A stretch of 64,000 nucleotides of DNA from Bacillus sp. CH30_1T. Lineage in GTDB: Bacteria; Bacillota; Bacilli; Bacillales; Bacillaceae_B. Shown piece by piece: positions 40,013 through 48,780 of the stretch. Within the stretch, counting starts at the first letter, position 1, and the number at the start of each line of letters is the position of its first letter. Both the position numbers and the translations under genes were made by a program. The DNA lies in the NCBI RefSeq assembly GCF_008364765.1, contig NZ_VTUY01000008.1:1-64000 (forward strand), read 5' to 3'. The notes under the pieces were generated by a model. The model saw only the letters and a program-made list of their open reading frames with translations, did no database searches and was not told the DNA's origin.

Positions 40013-40126
40013 ACTCTTATTGAGAGAGGTGGAGGGACTGGCCCTGTGAAACCCGGCAACCATTCAACCGATGTGTTGAAAAGGTGCTAATTCCTGCAAA
40101 GCAAATTGCTTTGGAAAATAAGAGAG
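40013..40126 (+). promoter_or_regulatory. SAM riboswitch (S-box) of metE, first of tandem pair
   Basis: S-box parts are in order: CTCTTATTGAGAGAGGTGGAGGGA, then TGGCCC...TGAAACCCGGCAACC, GGTGCTAATTCC, and a closing AATAAGAGAG that pairs with the 5' end. Its own terminator follows (40144-40176). SAM should stop transcription. Confidence 0.96.
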
Positions 40127-40143
40127 GATTCTAATAATATGAA

Positions 40144-40176
40144 ACCCTCTCTATGGTAGTTAGAGAGGGTTTTTCG
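40144..40176 (+). terminator. Terminator of the metE S-box
   Basis: ACCCTCTCTA-N9-TAGAGAGGGT followed by a T-run. The left arm can alternatively pair with the S-box 3' end, as usual for this class. Confidence 0.9.
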
Positions 40177-40205
40177 TTTTTATGAAAGAAAAATTTAATA
40201 GACAA

Positions 40206-40367
40206 ATGCAATAGGTGCTGAATCATGCTCAGCTAAAAGGGAAGACCGGTGAAAATCCGGCACGGTCCCGCCACTGTGATGGGGAGCGACTTATCATTCA
40301 ACCACTATTTCTGTTGAAATGGGAAGGGATAAGAAGCTGTGAACCTAAGTCAGGAGACCTGCCTGTT
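40206..40367 (+). promoter_or_regulatory. Cobalamin riboswitch of metE, second of tandem pair
   Basis: B12 elements appear in order: ATAGGTGCTGAATC, GGGAAGACCGGTGAAAATCCGG, GGTCCCGCCACTGTGATGGG, and AAGTCAGGAGACCTGCC. It begins only about 30 bp after the S-box terminator. A second terminator follows at 40461-40493. Confidence 0.96.
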
Positions 40368-40460
40368 GTATGCGCTTATGCTCTACGTGGATATAGAGAG
40401 GGGTGAGGAATACGTGTTGAGAATACAAGTTGGTCTCAACTCTAGTTAGTGATACGTATG

Positions 40461-40493
40461 AATCTCTCTTTCATTTGAAAGGGAGATTTTTTT
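40461..40493 (+). terminator. Terminator of the metE cobalamin riboswitch
   Basis: ATCTCTCTTTC-ATTT-GAAAGGGAGAT followed by T7. A sequence near 40394-40410 (TAGAGAGGGGTGAGGAAT) could act as an antiterminator. Confidence 0.85.
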
Positions 40494-40532
40494 GTTGATG
40501 ACAATCAAATCAAGATAAGGAGTGAGGAATGA

Positions 40533-42833
40533 ATGAGTAAGGTGATCAGTTCGAATTTAGGATATCCAAGGATCGGTGAAAAGCGTGAATGGAAAAAGAC
40601 GCTGGAACAATTTTGGGCAGGGAAGATTGAAAAGGATTCCTTCTTAGAGCAAATGGAGGAAATACGAGTCAACCATTTGAAGAAGCAATTAGATCAGGGG
40701 ATTGATTTAGTTCCGGTTGGAGATTTCAGCCTATATGATCATGTGCTTGATACAGCCGTCATGTTCGGTTTGGTTCCCGAGAGGTTTCATTATAGTGGGG
40801 GTAAGGTCTCTCTTGAAACGTATTTTGAAATGGCTAGAGGCTCAAAGGACGCGGTGGCATTAGAAATGACAAAATGGTTTAACACCAACTATCACTATCT
40901 CGTTCCTGAACTTGATGGGATCGTACCCCAGTTAGTGGAAAATCGTCCCCTGCATTTTTATAAAGAGGCAAAAGAAAAAACAGGGATAAAAGGGAAACCG
41001 GTTATCTTAGGTCCCTTCACTTTTGTGAAATTGTCTAAAGGGTATGAAACCGGGGATTATAAAACCCATGTTGATCAATTTGTCTCTCTTTATGCTGAAG
41101 TATTGCGTGAATTACAGGAAGAAGGTGTTGAGTGGGTACAAATGGATGAACCGATATTGTGCACATCCATCGGGGATGAAGAGATAAATCAATTCAAAGA
41201 AGTCTATCAAACACTTAAAGAATCCTGCCCCGGGTTAAAGATCATCCTTCAAACCTATTATGATAGTTTGGAAAGGTACCAGCGGGTGTTGACACTCCCG
41301 GTAGATGGCATAGGGATAGATTTTGTGTATGATCGAGGAGAAAATTTGGCTGCGCTGAAGAAATTTGGTTTTCCTAAGGATAAATTCTTGGCTGCCGGCA
41401 TTCTTGATGGCAGGAATATTTGGAGAAGTAATCTTGCGGATACCAACTCACTTCTTTCGTTCATTGCAGGATATGTTCCAAGTGATCGCTTGATCATACA
41501 ACCATCATGTAGTTTACTACATGTACCTGTAACCTTGCAGAATGAAGAAACACTTGGCCACCCCCTCATTGACGCTCTATCATTTGCTGATGAGAAATTA
41601 CATGAAATCACTGTTTTAACAAAGGGGATTCGTGATGGAGCTGAAACAATAGAAGATGATATCGCTCAAAGTGTAACGGCGATTAAGAATTTAAATGAAT
41701 CTCCGCTGCGTAATAATAGGGAAGTGCAGGAAGAGGTTGAAGAATTGCATCCCAACAATGTCGGGAGAAAGGATCCTTTCCATGTTCGTAAACTGGAACA
41801 GGCCAAGTACTTTTCATTACCTTTTCTACCCACCACTACAATCGGCAGTTTTCCTCAAACCCAGGAAGTGAGAAGGCAAAGGTTGAAATGGAGGAAGGGA
41901 GAACTTTCTGATGGGGAGTATCAGCAATATATTCATGCAGAAATCAAACGTTGGGTTGAAATTCAGGAACAAATCGGCCTTGATGTGTTTGTACATGGTG
42001 AATTCGAGCGGACGGACATGGTTGAATTCTTTGGTGAAAAATTAGAAGGTTTTCAATTTACGAAGTATGGGTGGGTACAATCATACGGTTCCAGATGTGT
42101 GAAGCCACCACTCATATATGGTGATGTGAATTTTAAAGAAACCATGACCGTTAGAGAAACCGTATACGCTCAATCATTAACGGATAAACCGGTTAAAGGG
42201 ATGTTAACGGGTCCTATCACAATTCTTAACTGGTCATTTGTTCGGAATGATGTATCACGTTATGAAGTAGCTAATCAAATCGCACTTTCTCTCCAAAAAG
42301 AGATAGAGGAATTAGAAGCCAATGGAATTCGTATGATACAAGTCGATGAACCGGCACTTAGGGAAGGACTGCCTTTAAAAAATGAAAATTGGGAGCAATA
42401 TCTTAAGGCTGCCGTATACGCTTTCAAATTAGCCACTTCATCAGTACAGAACCAAACCCAGGTCCATACACATATGTGCTATTCGGATTTTGAAGATATT
42501 ATAGATGCCATCAATGATCTGGATGCTGATGTCATCTCGATTGAAACATCAAGAAGTCATGGGGAATTAATCCATGTTTTTGAAGACAATACGTATGACA
42601 AAGGGATTGGTCTGGGGGTATATGACATACACAGTCCCCGGGTGCCGAAGCGTGAAGAATTAATCCGTAATATACATCGGGCTCTTGAAGTGCTGGATCC
42701 CCATTTATTCTGGGTCAACCCGGATTGTGGTTTGAAAACACGTGGAATTGATGAGACGGTATCAGCGCTTAAAACCATGGTGGAAGCGGCGGAACAAGTG
42801 CGTGAAGAGATGCTGCTTAAAAAGGAAAGTTAA
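40533..42833 (+). CDS. metE: Cobalamin-independent methionine synthase MetE
   Basis: MetE transfers a methyl group from 5-methyl-tetrahydropteroyl-triglutamate to homocysteine without B12. The 766-aa chain has the two homologous barrels; the C-terminal one holds the zinc ligands in THMCYSDF and NPDCGLKTR and the substrate residue in QVDEPALREG. The start is ATG 40533, with AAGGAG upstream. Two riboswitches control it: SAM and AdoCbl. Repression by B12 makes sense if the cell has a B12-dependent enzyme elsewhere. Confidence 0.97.
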   Translation: MSKVISSNLGYPRIGEKREWKKTLEQFWAGKIEKDSFLEQMEEIRVNHLKKQLDQGIDLVPVGDFSLYDHVLDTAVMFGLVPERFHYSGGKVSLETYFEMARGSKDAVALEMTKWFNTNYHYLVPELDGIVPQLVENRPLHFYKEAKEKTGIKGKPVILGPFTFVKLSKGYETGDYKTHVDQFVSLYAEVLRELQEEGVEWVQMDEPILCTSIGDEEINQFKEVYQTLKESCPGLKIILQTYYDSLERYQRVLTLPVDGIGIDFVYDRGENLAALKKFGFPKDKFLAAGILDGRNIWRSNLADTNSLLSFIAGYVPSDRLIIQPSCSLLHVPVTLQNEETLGHPLIDALSFADEKLHEITVLTKGIRDGAETIEDDIAQSVTAIKNLNESPLRNNREVQEEVEELHPNNVGRKDPFHVRKLEQAKYFSLPFLPTTTIGSFPQTQEVRRQRLKWRKGELSDGEYQQYIHAEIKRWVEIQEQIGLDVFVHGEFERTDMVEFFGEKLEGFQFTKYGWVQSYGSRCVKPPLIYGDVNFKETMTVRETVYAQSLTDKPVKGMLTGPITILNWSFVRNDVSRYEVANQIALSLQKEIEELEANGIRMIQVDEPALREGLPLKNENWEQYLKAAVYAFKLATSSVQNQTQVHTHMCYSDFEDIIDAINDLDADVISIETSRSHGELIHVFEDNTYDKGIGLGVYDIHSPRVPKREELIRNIHRALEVLDPHLFWVNPDCGLKTRGIDETVSALKTMVEAAEQVREEMLLKKES

Positions 42834-42901
42834 TAGACGGGAAACGGAGAGAAATATGATCGAGTGTAGGTGATTACGTTCGCTTGATCCCTTTTCAAAA
42901 C

Positions 42902-42932
42902 GCAGGACGTAGTTGAAAAAATTGCGTCCTGC
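42902..42932 (+). promoter_or_regulatory. Hairpin between metE and the small ORF
   Basis: GCAGGACG and CGTCCTGC pair perfectly across a 15-nt A-rich loop. There is no T-run after it, so it is not a classical terminator. It could stabilise the metE mRNA end or regulate the next ORF. Confidence 0.4.
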
Positions 42933-42952
42933 TCATAAGGAGAGAAAAGAAA

Positions 42953-43135
42953 ATGCCATACATAGCCATAGGAAGAATCATTCAAGTATTTAATGAATAT
43001 CAGCCAAATCGCACCATCCTGTATTTGGTGAGTGATAAGGGGATTGATGAGTTCCCCCAAGGGAGGATTTCATTAAAGACCGCTTTAGAATGGCAGGCAG
43101 AAGAGAAGATATGCAATGTCTATGCTCCCAGTTAA
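42953..43135 (+). CDS. Hypothetical 60-aa protein
   Basis: A small soluble protein (MPYIAIGRIIQVFNEYQPNR...). AAGGAGAG sits 8 bp before the ATG, which is strong for a chance ORF. It lies between metE and bioY. I do not recognise its family; sequence alone gives no function. Confidence 0.55.
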   Translation: MPYIAIGRIIQVFNEYQPNRTILYLVSDKGIDEFPQGRISLKTALEWQAEEKICNVYAPS

Positions 43136-43178
43136 AGGAAGGGATAAAAAAATAAGCTTCCCAAAATCCTTCGAATTG

Positions 43179-43207
43179 TGTTAACTTAATGTTATACATA
43201 GTTTACA
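43179..43207 (+). promoter_or_regulatory. BirA-like operator of bioY
   Basis: TGTTAAC-N15-GTTTACA is a near-symmetric site like the Bacillus BirA operator (TTGTTAAC...GTTAACAA). It lies 21 bp upstream of the bioY start codon. Biotin-bound BirA should repress bioY. Confidence 0.65.
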
Positions 43208-43227
43208 TACACAAGGGGGATTTGAAA

Positions 43228-43788
43228 GTGAACGGAGAAAAACTAAGGGTGATCATTCACTGTGCTATCTTTGCTGCTATTACGGGGATTTTCGCTCAGA
43301 TTGAGATTCCACTGCCACTCGTTCCAATCAGTGGGCAAACATTAGCAGTAGGAATTACAGCGACAATTCTTGGAAGCCGATATGGAGCGTTTGCCATGAT
43401 ATGCTATGCAGCCCTGGGAGCAGTCGGTGTTCCTGTATTTGCGGGCTTCAGTGGAGGGGCACAGGTACTGGTCGGGCCTACGGGAGGCTATATATTCGGC
43501 TTTATCGTAGCGGCTTTCTTTACAGGCTTCATCCTTGAAAAAACCAAATTCACCATTCCAATGGCGATGGTTGCCAATACAGTTGGAATGATCATTACGT
43601 TGATCCTGGGTACCATTCAACTGAAATTTGTAGCCGATCTTAGCTGGAATCAGGCAATGGCAGCAGGTGTATATCCATTTATCGTAGTTGGACTTATCAA
43701 AGCATTCCTGGCCAGCTGGATTGGGATCACTGTAAGACAACGATTGGTTCAGGCGAGGTTAATCGGGAATCGGAAAGCAGCTGCATAA
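43228..43788 (+). CDS. bioY: Biotin transporter BioY
   Basis: BioY is the substrate-binding S component of energy-coupling-factor biotin uptake. The protein of about 186 aa has six hydrophobic segments and the family motifs VPISGQTLAVG and GSRYGAFAM...PTGGYIFGF. I chose the GTG at 43228 because AAGGGGG lies 8 bp upstream. The ECF ATPase and T subunits are not in the window, as expected for group II systems. Confidence 0.92.
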   Translation: MNGEKLRVIIHCAIFAAITGIFAQIEIPLPLVPISGQTLAVGITATILGSRYGAFAMICYAALGAVGVPVFAGFSGGAQVLVGPTGGYIFGFIVAAFFTGFILEKTKFTIPMAMVANTVGMIITLILGTIQLKFVADLSWNQAMAAGVYPFIVVGLIKAFLASWIGITVRQRLVQARLIGNRKAAA

Positions 43789-43790
43789 TG

Positions 43791-43824
43791 AAAAAGTTGA
43801 CTCTTTTTTGGGAGTCAACTTTTT
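43791..43824. terminator. Bidirectional terminator between bioY and the GNAT gene
   Basis: AAAAGTTGACTC and GAGTCAACTTTT form a perfect stem with A and T flanks between converging genes. Confidence 0.9.
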
Positions 43825-43829
43825 TATGA

Positions 43830-44618
43830 CTAAAATTTATACAAAGACCAATATCCAATATCCTTGAATCCGATTCGCTTATAAATTTTTCCTGCTTCAG
43901 GATTATCATAGAATAAGCACAGTTCTTTTCCTTCTTCTAGTACGTCTCGACAAAGCTTTGTCATGCACTCGGTCGCATATCCTTTTTTCTTATACTCAGG
44001 ATGTGTACAGACAGCGACAATCATCGCAGACATACTGTTTTCAGCGGTTGTGGAAGCAGAAGAAACAAATTTCCCGTCTTCTTCTACGTAATAGCTTCTC
44101 GAAACTCCGGCTTCCATGCTATGTTTTCTTTTTTCTATAGAAAAATCGCCACCACTAAATTCAGGGATAGAGTTCAAAAGATCAACAAGTTTAGGTAAAT
44201 CATTGAGGGTAGCCTGTTTTACATGAGGCAGGTCTTGTCGATCCATTGATTCCGTGCTGTCACATTTCGCATAGTGCATATGTCTTATTGATTTAATTTC
44301 TCTGGATAAAAAGGGTTCAACCTGCGTGACGATCCTTTTTAATCCGGAAACGATGCTGTAGTCTTCAGTCTCATTAATGATTGCGGCAAATCCTTCCGCA
44401 TTAAATTCCCCCATGGAAAAAGGGATGAAGTTTTCTCTGTACTTAAGGAGGATTCCCCTCAATTTCCCTTCCGCATCAAAGTCGCCCCAGATTTTCTGAA
44501 AATCCTGTTCATACCCAAAGGCTTCAATATCCCCGATAATAAACAAATTCTCAGCCGGCTGCTGATGAATGAGTTGCTGGCAAATATCATGATCCTGTTC
44601 CGTTAGCTGTCTGATCAT
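43830..44618 (-). CDS. GNAT-family N-acetyltransferase
   Basis: A 262-aa protein whose C-terminal half is a GNAT fold. The acetyl-CoA pyrophosphate loop is visible as HPEYKKKGYATECM, with FYDNPEAGKIYKRIGF as the C-terminal motif. The N-terminal half seems to be a second, degenerate GNAT-like unit. The acceptor is unknown. A Fur-like site lies just before it. Confidence 0.87.
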   Translation of the reverse strand: MIRQLTEQDHDICQQLIHQQPAENLFIIGDIEAFGYEQDFQKIWGDFDAEGKLRGILLKYRENFIPFSMGEFNAEGFAAIINETEDYSIVSGLKRIVTQVEPFLSREIKSIRHMHYAKCDSTESMDRQDLPHVKQATLNDLPKLVDLLNSIPEFSGGDFSIEKRKHSMEAGVSRSYYVEEDGKFVSSASTTAENSMSAMIVAVCTHPEYKKKGYATECMTKLCRDVLEEGKELCLFYDNPEAGKIYKRIGFKDIGYWSLYKF

Positions 44619-44634
44619 CTTGTTCCCCCCTTGT

Positions 44635-44649
44635 AAATAATCATTATCA
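44635..44649 (-). promoter_or_regulatory. Possible Fur box
   Basis: AAATAATCATTATCA matches the 7-1-7 Fur consensus TGATAATNATTATCA at 13 of 15 positions. It lies 17-31 bp upstream of the GNAT start codon. Confidence 0.45.
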
Positions 44650-44857
44650 TACCAAAATTAGAAATATTTAGTAAAGTATTATTTGAGGTATTTCGATAAC
44701 AGATGGAACCAGTGAAAATGTCATTTGTATAAATTCATATGGACTAACAGAAGTTAAGAATAGGTGAAAAATTTTTCAGGTGAAATATCATGTGTAGTTT
44801 TAAATTCATCGAAATAGGGAATCTTAGCATCAAACACAGTTACTGGGAGGGAAACTC

Positions 44858-45007
44858 ATGCTTTGGACCATTATTGGAATTCTTTTAGTCCTTTGGTTAC
44901 TCGGATTGATTTTTAAAATCGGAGGAGCCATCATCCACGTTTTACTTGTTATTGCCATTGTTGTCTTTTTATTTAACAGAATCACCGGCCGTAAGAAAGG
45001 ATTATAA
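44858..45007 (+). CDS. Small membrane protein, Lmo0937 type
   Basis: A 49-aa hydrophobic protein (MLWTIIGILLVLWLLGLIFKIGG...GRKKGL) with two membrane segments and a basic tail. This layout matches the widespread Lmo0937 family of Firmicutes, whose role is unknown; some members are stress-induced. GGGAGGG precedes the ATG. It is monocistronic and followed by a strong terminator. Confidence 0.75.
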   Translation: MLWTIIGILLVLWLLGLIFKIGGAIIHVLLVIAIVVFLFNRITGRKKGL

Positions 45008-45010
45008 CGA

Positions 45011-45055
45011 TAATAAAGGTCCGTCCCTCAAAAATTGAGGGACGGACCTTTATTA
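45011..45055. terminator. Bidirectional terminator, GGGACGGACC family, copy 1
   Basis: The 21-bp arms are perfect, around the core AAAGGTCCGTCCCTC/GAGGGACGGACCTTT, with a 3-nt loop. It lies between the Lmo0937-type gene and pckA. Related hairpins occur at 51275-51320 and 55075-55113. Confidence 0.9.
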
Positions 45056-45061
45056 TATAGA

Positions 45062-46651
45062 CTATTTAACGGCTGGGCCGCCTTTAAGTTCTATTTCAGA
45101 TGGTACGTTTGAGAACTTCTTGAAGTTTTCGTTGAATTTGTGGGCCAGTTCTTTTGCCTTCACTTCATAGGCTGCTTCATTGGACCATGTTCTCTTTGGT
45201 TGAAGCACTTCGTCTGGAACACCAGGAACGTGAACTGGGATGTTCAGACCAAAGATGTCGTCCGTTTCTGTTTCAACGTGTGTCAGTTCCCCTTCAAGAG
45301 CTGCTTGAATCATAGCACGAGTGTAAGATAACTTCATGCGGTTACCAACACCGTATTCTCCACCGGTCCAACCAGTGTTCACTAAGAATACTTGAGCATT
45401 GTGCTCATCGATTTTCTTCCCAAGCATCTCAGCATAACGAGTTGCAGGGAGTGGCAGGAATGGTGAGCCAAAGCAAGTCGAGAATGTGGCTTGTGGTGAA
45501 GTGATTCCGCGCTCAGTACCTGCAAGCTTCGATGTATATCCGCTCAAGAAGTGATACATCGCTTGTTCTTTCGTCAGTTTGCTGATTGGAGGTAATACCC
45601 CGAATGCATCTGCGGTTAAGAATACAATGGTATTTGGATGTCCTGCAACACTTGGTTCAACGATGTTATCCATCGCTTGAAGAGGGTACGCAGCACGAGT
45701 ATTCTCTGTTAAAGTGTTATCCTCATAATCAGCGATGCGGGAATTGTCATCGAGAACCACATTTTCAAGGACAGAACCGAAACGGATCGCATCAAAGATT
45801 TGTGGCTCCTTTTCACGTGTCAGACCGATACACTTAGCGTAGCAGCCACCTTCGATATTGAATACACCGTTTGGAGACCATCCGTGCTCATCATCGCCGA
45901 TTAAACGACGGTTTGGATCTGCGGACAATGTCGTTTTTCCTGTGCCGGATAAACCGAAGAACAATGCCACATCTCCTTCACGTCCCACATTTGAAGAACA
46001 GTGCATGGAAAGGATATCTGATTCTGGAAGGACGTAGTTCATTACAGAGAAAATCGATTTCTTCATTTCACCTGCATACTCAGTTCCGCCAATTAAGACA
46101 ATTCTTCTTTCAAATGATACAATGATAAATGTTTCAGAGTGAGTTCCGTCTACTGCTGGATCTGCCTTGAAGTTCGGGGCAGAAACGACGGTGAATTCTG
46201 ATTGATGACCCTTTAGCTCTTCTCCTGTAGGGCGAATGAATAATTGGTGAGCGAAAAGATTATGCCAAGCGAATTCGTTGATCACTTGAATCGGTAGTCT
46301 ATGTTTTGGGTCAGCACCTGCGAACCCTTTGAATGAAAATACTTCTTCTTTTTCTTTTAAGTAATCTAATACTTTTGTATATAGTTTATCGAATGATTCT
46401 GAAGAGATTGGTTGATTGACAGAACCCCACTCAATCTTATCCTTCGTGGATGGTTCTTCTACAATGAATTTATCCTTAGGAGAGCGTCCTGTGTATTTAC
46501 CAGTTTCTGCTCTGACTGCACCTGATGATGTTAAAACGCCTTCATTTCGTTGAAGGACTTTTTCAACTAGTTGGGAAACAGATAATTGTTCCTGAATGTT
46601 TTGACCGTTAAGTAATTCTGTTAATTCATTAGACATGCTCACTGAATTCAT
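45062..46651 (-). CDS. pckA: Phosphoenolpyruvate carboxykinase (ATP) PckA
   Basis: PckA makes phosphoenolpyruvate from oxaloacetate and ATP, the entry to gluconeogenesis. The 529-aa protein has the kinase-1a P-loop [11 protein letters not shown], the metal-binding GDDEHGW and NIEGGCYAK segments, and the N-terminal GRSPKDKF. I use ATG 46651, where AAGGAAGGG lies upstream; the frame continues to 46723 without a site. It is divergent from metK, as in B. subtilis. Confidence 0.96.
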   Translation of the reverse strand: MNSVSMSNELTELLNGQNIQEQLSVSQLVEKVLQRNEGVLTSSGAVRAETGKYTGRSPKDKFIVEEPSTKDKIEWGSVNQPISSESFDKLYTKVLDYLKEKEEVFSFKGFAGADPKHRLPIQVINEFAWHNLFAHQLFIRPTGEELKGHQSEFTVVSAPNFKADPAVDGTHSETFIIVSFERRIVLIGGTEYAGEMKKSIFSVMNYVLPESDILSMHCSSNVGREGDVALFFGLSGTGKTTLSADPNRRLIGDDEHGWSPNGVFNIEGGCYAKCIGLTREKEPQIFDAIRFGSVLENVVLDDNSRIADYEDNTLTENTRAAYPLQAMDNIVEPSVAGHPNTIVFLTADAFGVLPPISKLTKEQAMYHFLSGYTSKLAGTERGITSPQATFSTCFGSPFLPLPATRYAEMLGKKIDEHNAQVFLVNTGWTGGEYGVGNRMKLSYTRAMIQAALEGELTHVETETDDIFGLNIPVHVPGVPDEVLQPKRTWSNEAAYEVKAKELAHKFNENFKKFSNVPSEIELKGGPAVK

Positions 46652-46702
46652 TAGAACCCTTCCTTTATATAAATTTAATGATCTCGTTTGCTTCACAAAA
46701 AT

Positions 46703-46730
46703 AGTATAACACAATTGAAGCATTAGTCTA
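46703..46730 (-). promoter_or_regulatory. Possible pckA promoter
   Basis: On the minus strand TAGACT and TATACT are 16 bp apart, about 52 bp upstream of the pckA start codon. The -10 is good and the -35 weak, consistent with an activated or repressor-controlled gene. Confidence 0.45.
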
Positions 46731-46930
46731 TACTATTTATTCATTTTTATAATGTGTCTTCATATTGTCACATTTTTCGTCCAAATATAGCTTGTATCTT
46801 CTTATATATATGAAAAAAATATCATAATGTTTAGCCTCATTGCCTAATTAGGTTATTTTATGAGGGCAAGATAGGTTGGAATCATGATAAGAGTAAGCTT
46901 GAATGGTTAAACATGTCACTTGAAAAAAAG

Positions 46931-46959
46931 TTGACACCCTTTGTACTAAACGTTATTAT
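46931..46959 (+). promoter_or_regulatory. Sigma-A promoter of metK
   Basis: TTGACA and TATTAT are exactly 17 bp apart, about 15 bp before the S-box begins. Confidence 0.8.
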
Positions 46960-46973
46960 TGTTCCTTGAACGG

Positions 46974-47121
46974 ATACTCTTATCCTGAGCTGGTGGAGGG
47001 AGCAGACCCTATGAAACCCAGCAACCTGCTAAATAGTGAATGGATTCTTTCTGTCTGAAAGATCCGATTAAGCGAAGGTGCTAAACTGAGGCAAGGTCTA
47101 TGAACCTTGAACGATAAGAGA
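46974..47121 (+). promoter_or_regulatory. SAM riboswitch (S-box) of metK
   Basis: S-box parts are in order: ACTCTTATCCTGAGCTGGTGG, GGGAGCAGACCCTATGAAACCCAGCAACC, GAAGGTGCTAA, and a closing ACGATAAGAGAG. The P3/P4 region is longer than in the metE copy. A terminator follows. Confidence 0.96.
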
Positions 47122-47144
47122 GAAAAGGCGCGGCTATGATCTGA

Positions 47145-47186
47145 AACCTTTCCTCTATTGTTTTAAACATGAGGAAGGGTTTTTTC
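47145..47186 (+). terminator. Terminator of the metK S-box
   Basis: AACCTTTCCTC and GAGGAAGGGTT form a stem followed by TTTTT. Confidence 0.88.
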
Positions 47187-47288
47187 TGTTTATAGTGGAT
47201 CAAATGCACATAATGCATGATTTTTTTATAAAAAAACCATGTTTACTTCATACTACTTAGGGAATGAGTACCGTATCTGTTTAATGTT

Positions 47289-47310
47289 TTGTTAGATCAA
47301 AATCTAACAA
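47289..47310 (+). promoter_or_regulatory. Second hairpin in the metK leader
   Basis: TTGTTAGAT-CAAA-ATCTAACAA is a perfect 9-bp hairpin located between the riboswitch terminator and the ribosome site (AAGGAGG at 47319-47325). Confidence 0.5.
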
Positions 47311-47332
47311 TTATGCTTAAGGAGGAACCTTG

Positions 47333-48535
47333 ATGTCAACTAATCGTCGTCTGTTTACATCTGAGTCCGTAACCGAAGGACATCCAGATAAAATTTGTGA
47401 CCAAATCTCTGATTCAATTCTTGATGCAATTCTTACAAATGATCCGAATGCTCGTGTAGCATGTGAAACGTCTGTTACGACGGGTCTTGTTCTTGTTGCG
47501 GGTGAAATTACAACGAGTACGTATGTCGATATTCCAAAAATCGTTCGTGAAACGATCCGTGAGATTGGCTACACTCGTGCGAAATATGGCTTTGATGCCG
47601 AGACATGTGCTGTATTAACATCCATCGATGAGCAATCTGCTGATATCGCTCAAGGTGTAGATCAGGCACTTGAAGCTCGTGAAGGTCAAATGACGGATGA
47701 AGAAATCGATGCAATCGGTGCAGGTGACCAGGGGTTAATGTTTGGATTCGCTTGTAATGAAACGAAAGAACTTATGCCTCTACCGATTTCCCTTGCTCAC
47801 AAGATTTCCCGTCGTCTGACTGAAGTTCGTAAAGAAGAAATCCTTCCTTACTTACGTCCGGATGGAAAAACTCAAGTAACCGTTGAATATGATGAAAACG
47901 ATAAGCCGGTTCGCATCGACACGATCGTAATCTCAACTCAGCATCACCCTGAAGTGACGCTTGAGCAAATCCAACGTAACTTAAAAGAATATGTCATCGA
48001 TCCTGTTGTACCGAAAGAACTGATCGATGAGCAAACAAAATACTTCATCAACCCGACTGGTCGTTTCGTTATCGGCGGACCACAAGGTGATGCAGGGTTA
48101 ACAGGACGTAAAATCATCGTTGACACATATGGCGGGTACGCTCGTCACGGTGGCGGTGCATTCTCTGGTAAGGATGCAACGAAAGTGGACCGTTCAGCAG
48201 CCTATGCAGCACGTTATGTAGCGAAGAACATTGTGGCAGCAGGACTTGCTGAAAAATGTGAAGTTCAATTAGCGTATGCGATCGGTGTTGCTCAACCGGT
48301 ATCCATCTCCGTTGATACATTTGGAACAGGTAAAGTATCAGAAGACGTACTAATTGACGTTGTTCGCAACAACTTTGATCTGCGTCCTGCAGGAATCATC
48401 AAAATGCTGGACCTTCGCCGTCCGATCTATAAGCAGACAGCAGCTTACGGACACTTTGGCCGTAACGATATTGATCTTCCTTGGGAGCGTACAAACAAAG
48501 CTGAAGCATTAAAAGCAGAAGCGTTGAGTGAATAA
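47333..48535 (+). CDS. metK: S-adenosylmethionine synthase MetK
   Basis: MetK makes SAM from methionine and ATP. The 400-aa protein shows the signatures [30 protein letters not shown], and [19 protein letters not shown] with the ATP/phosphate-binding residues. Start is ATG 47333, 7 bp after GGAGG; a TTG three bases earlier is an artefact of the open frame. The S-box gives feedback by its product. Confidence 0.98.
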   Translation: MSTNRRLFTSESVTEGHPDKICDQISDSILDAILTNDPNARVACETSVTTGLVLVAGEITTSTYVDIPKIVRETIREIGYTRAKYGFDAETCAVLTSIDEQSADIAQGVDQALEAREGQMTDEEIDAIGAGDQGLMFGFACNETKELMPLPISLAHKISRRLTEVRKEEILPYLRPDGKTQVTVEYDENDKPVRIDTIVISTQHHPEVTLEQIQRNLKEYVIDPVVPKELIDEQTKYFINPTGRFVIGGPQGDAGLTGRKIIVDTYGGYARHGGGAFSGKDATKVDRSAAYAARYVAKNIVAAGLAEKCEVQLAYAIGVAQPVSISVDTFGTGKVSEDVLIDVVRNNFDLRPAGIIKMLDLRRPIYKQTAAYGHFGRNDIDLPWERTNKAEALKAEALSE

Positions 48536-48554
48536 GGAAAGATAGAGATAGAAG

Positions 48555-48587
48555 AGACCAACACTTATTAGGGTGTTGGTCTTTTTT
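48555..48587 (+). terminator. Terminator of metK
   Basis: AGACCAACAC and GTGTTGGTCT form a stem followed by TTTTT. Confidence 0.9.
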
Positions 48588-48630
48588 ACGATATGGGAAG
48601 GCGGTGGCGAAGTTTGTTTTTTTGTGTCGA

Positions 48631-48710
48631 AGGGCAGGTATATCGCGATTTTCGCAGATAAAACTTACTTTTGGCAGATGTATTTTGAAAATGGCAGATA
48701 AATCCGGAAC
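48631..48710. repeat. 20-bp-period direct repeats, head GCAGATA
   Basis: Four 20-bp units begin at 48631, 48651, 48671 and 48691. The heads are GGGCAGGTA, TCGCAGATAA, TGGCAGATG and TGGCAGATAA. It lies between metK and ytoA and is not coding. Confidence 0.75.
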
Positions 48711-48780
48711 GGGGACCCGCCAACAAGAAAATATTCCATGAGTATTCTCAGGAAGGTTGGGGTATCCCAAGTATAGGATA

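Noticed and set aside
48399..48770. 123-codon minus-strand ORF over the metK end and the repeat array
   Set aside because: It is antisense to the conserved metK gene and to the repeats; no ribosome site and no sensible protein features.
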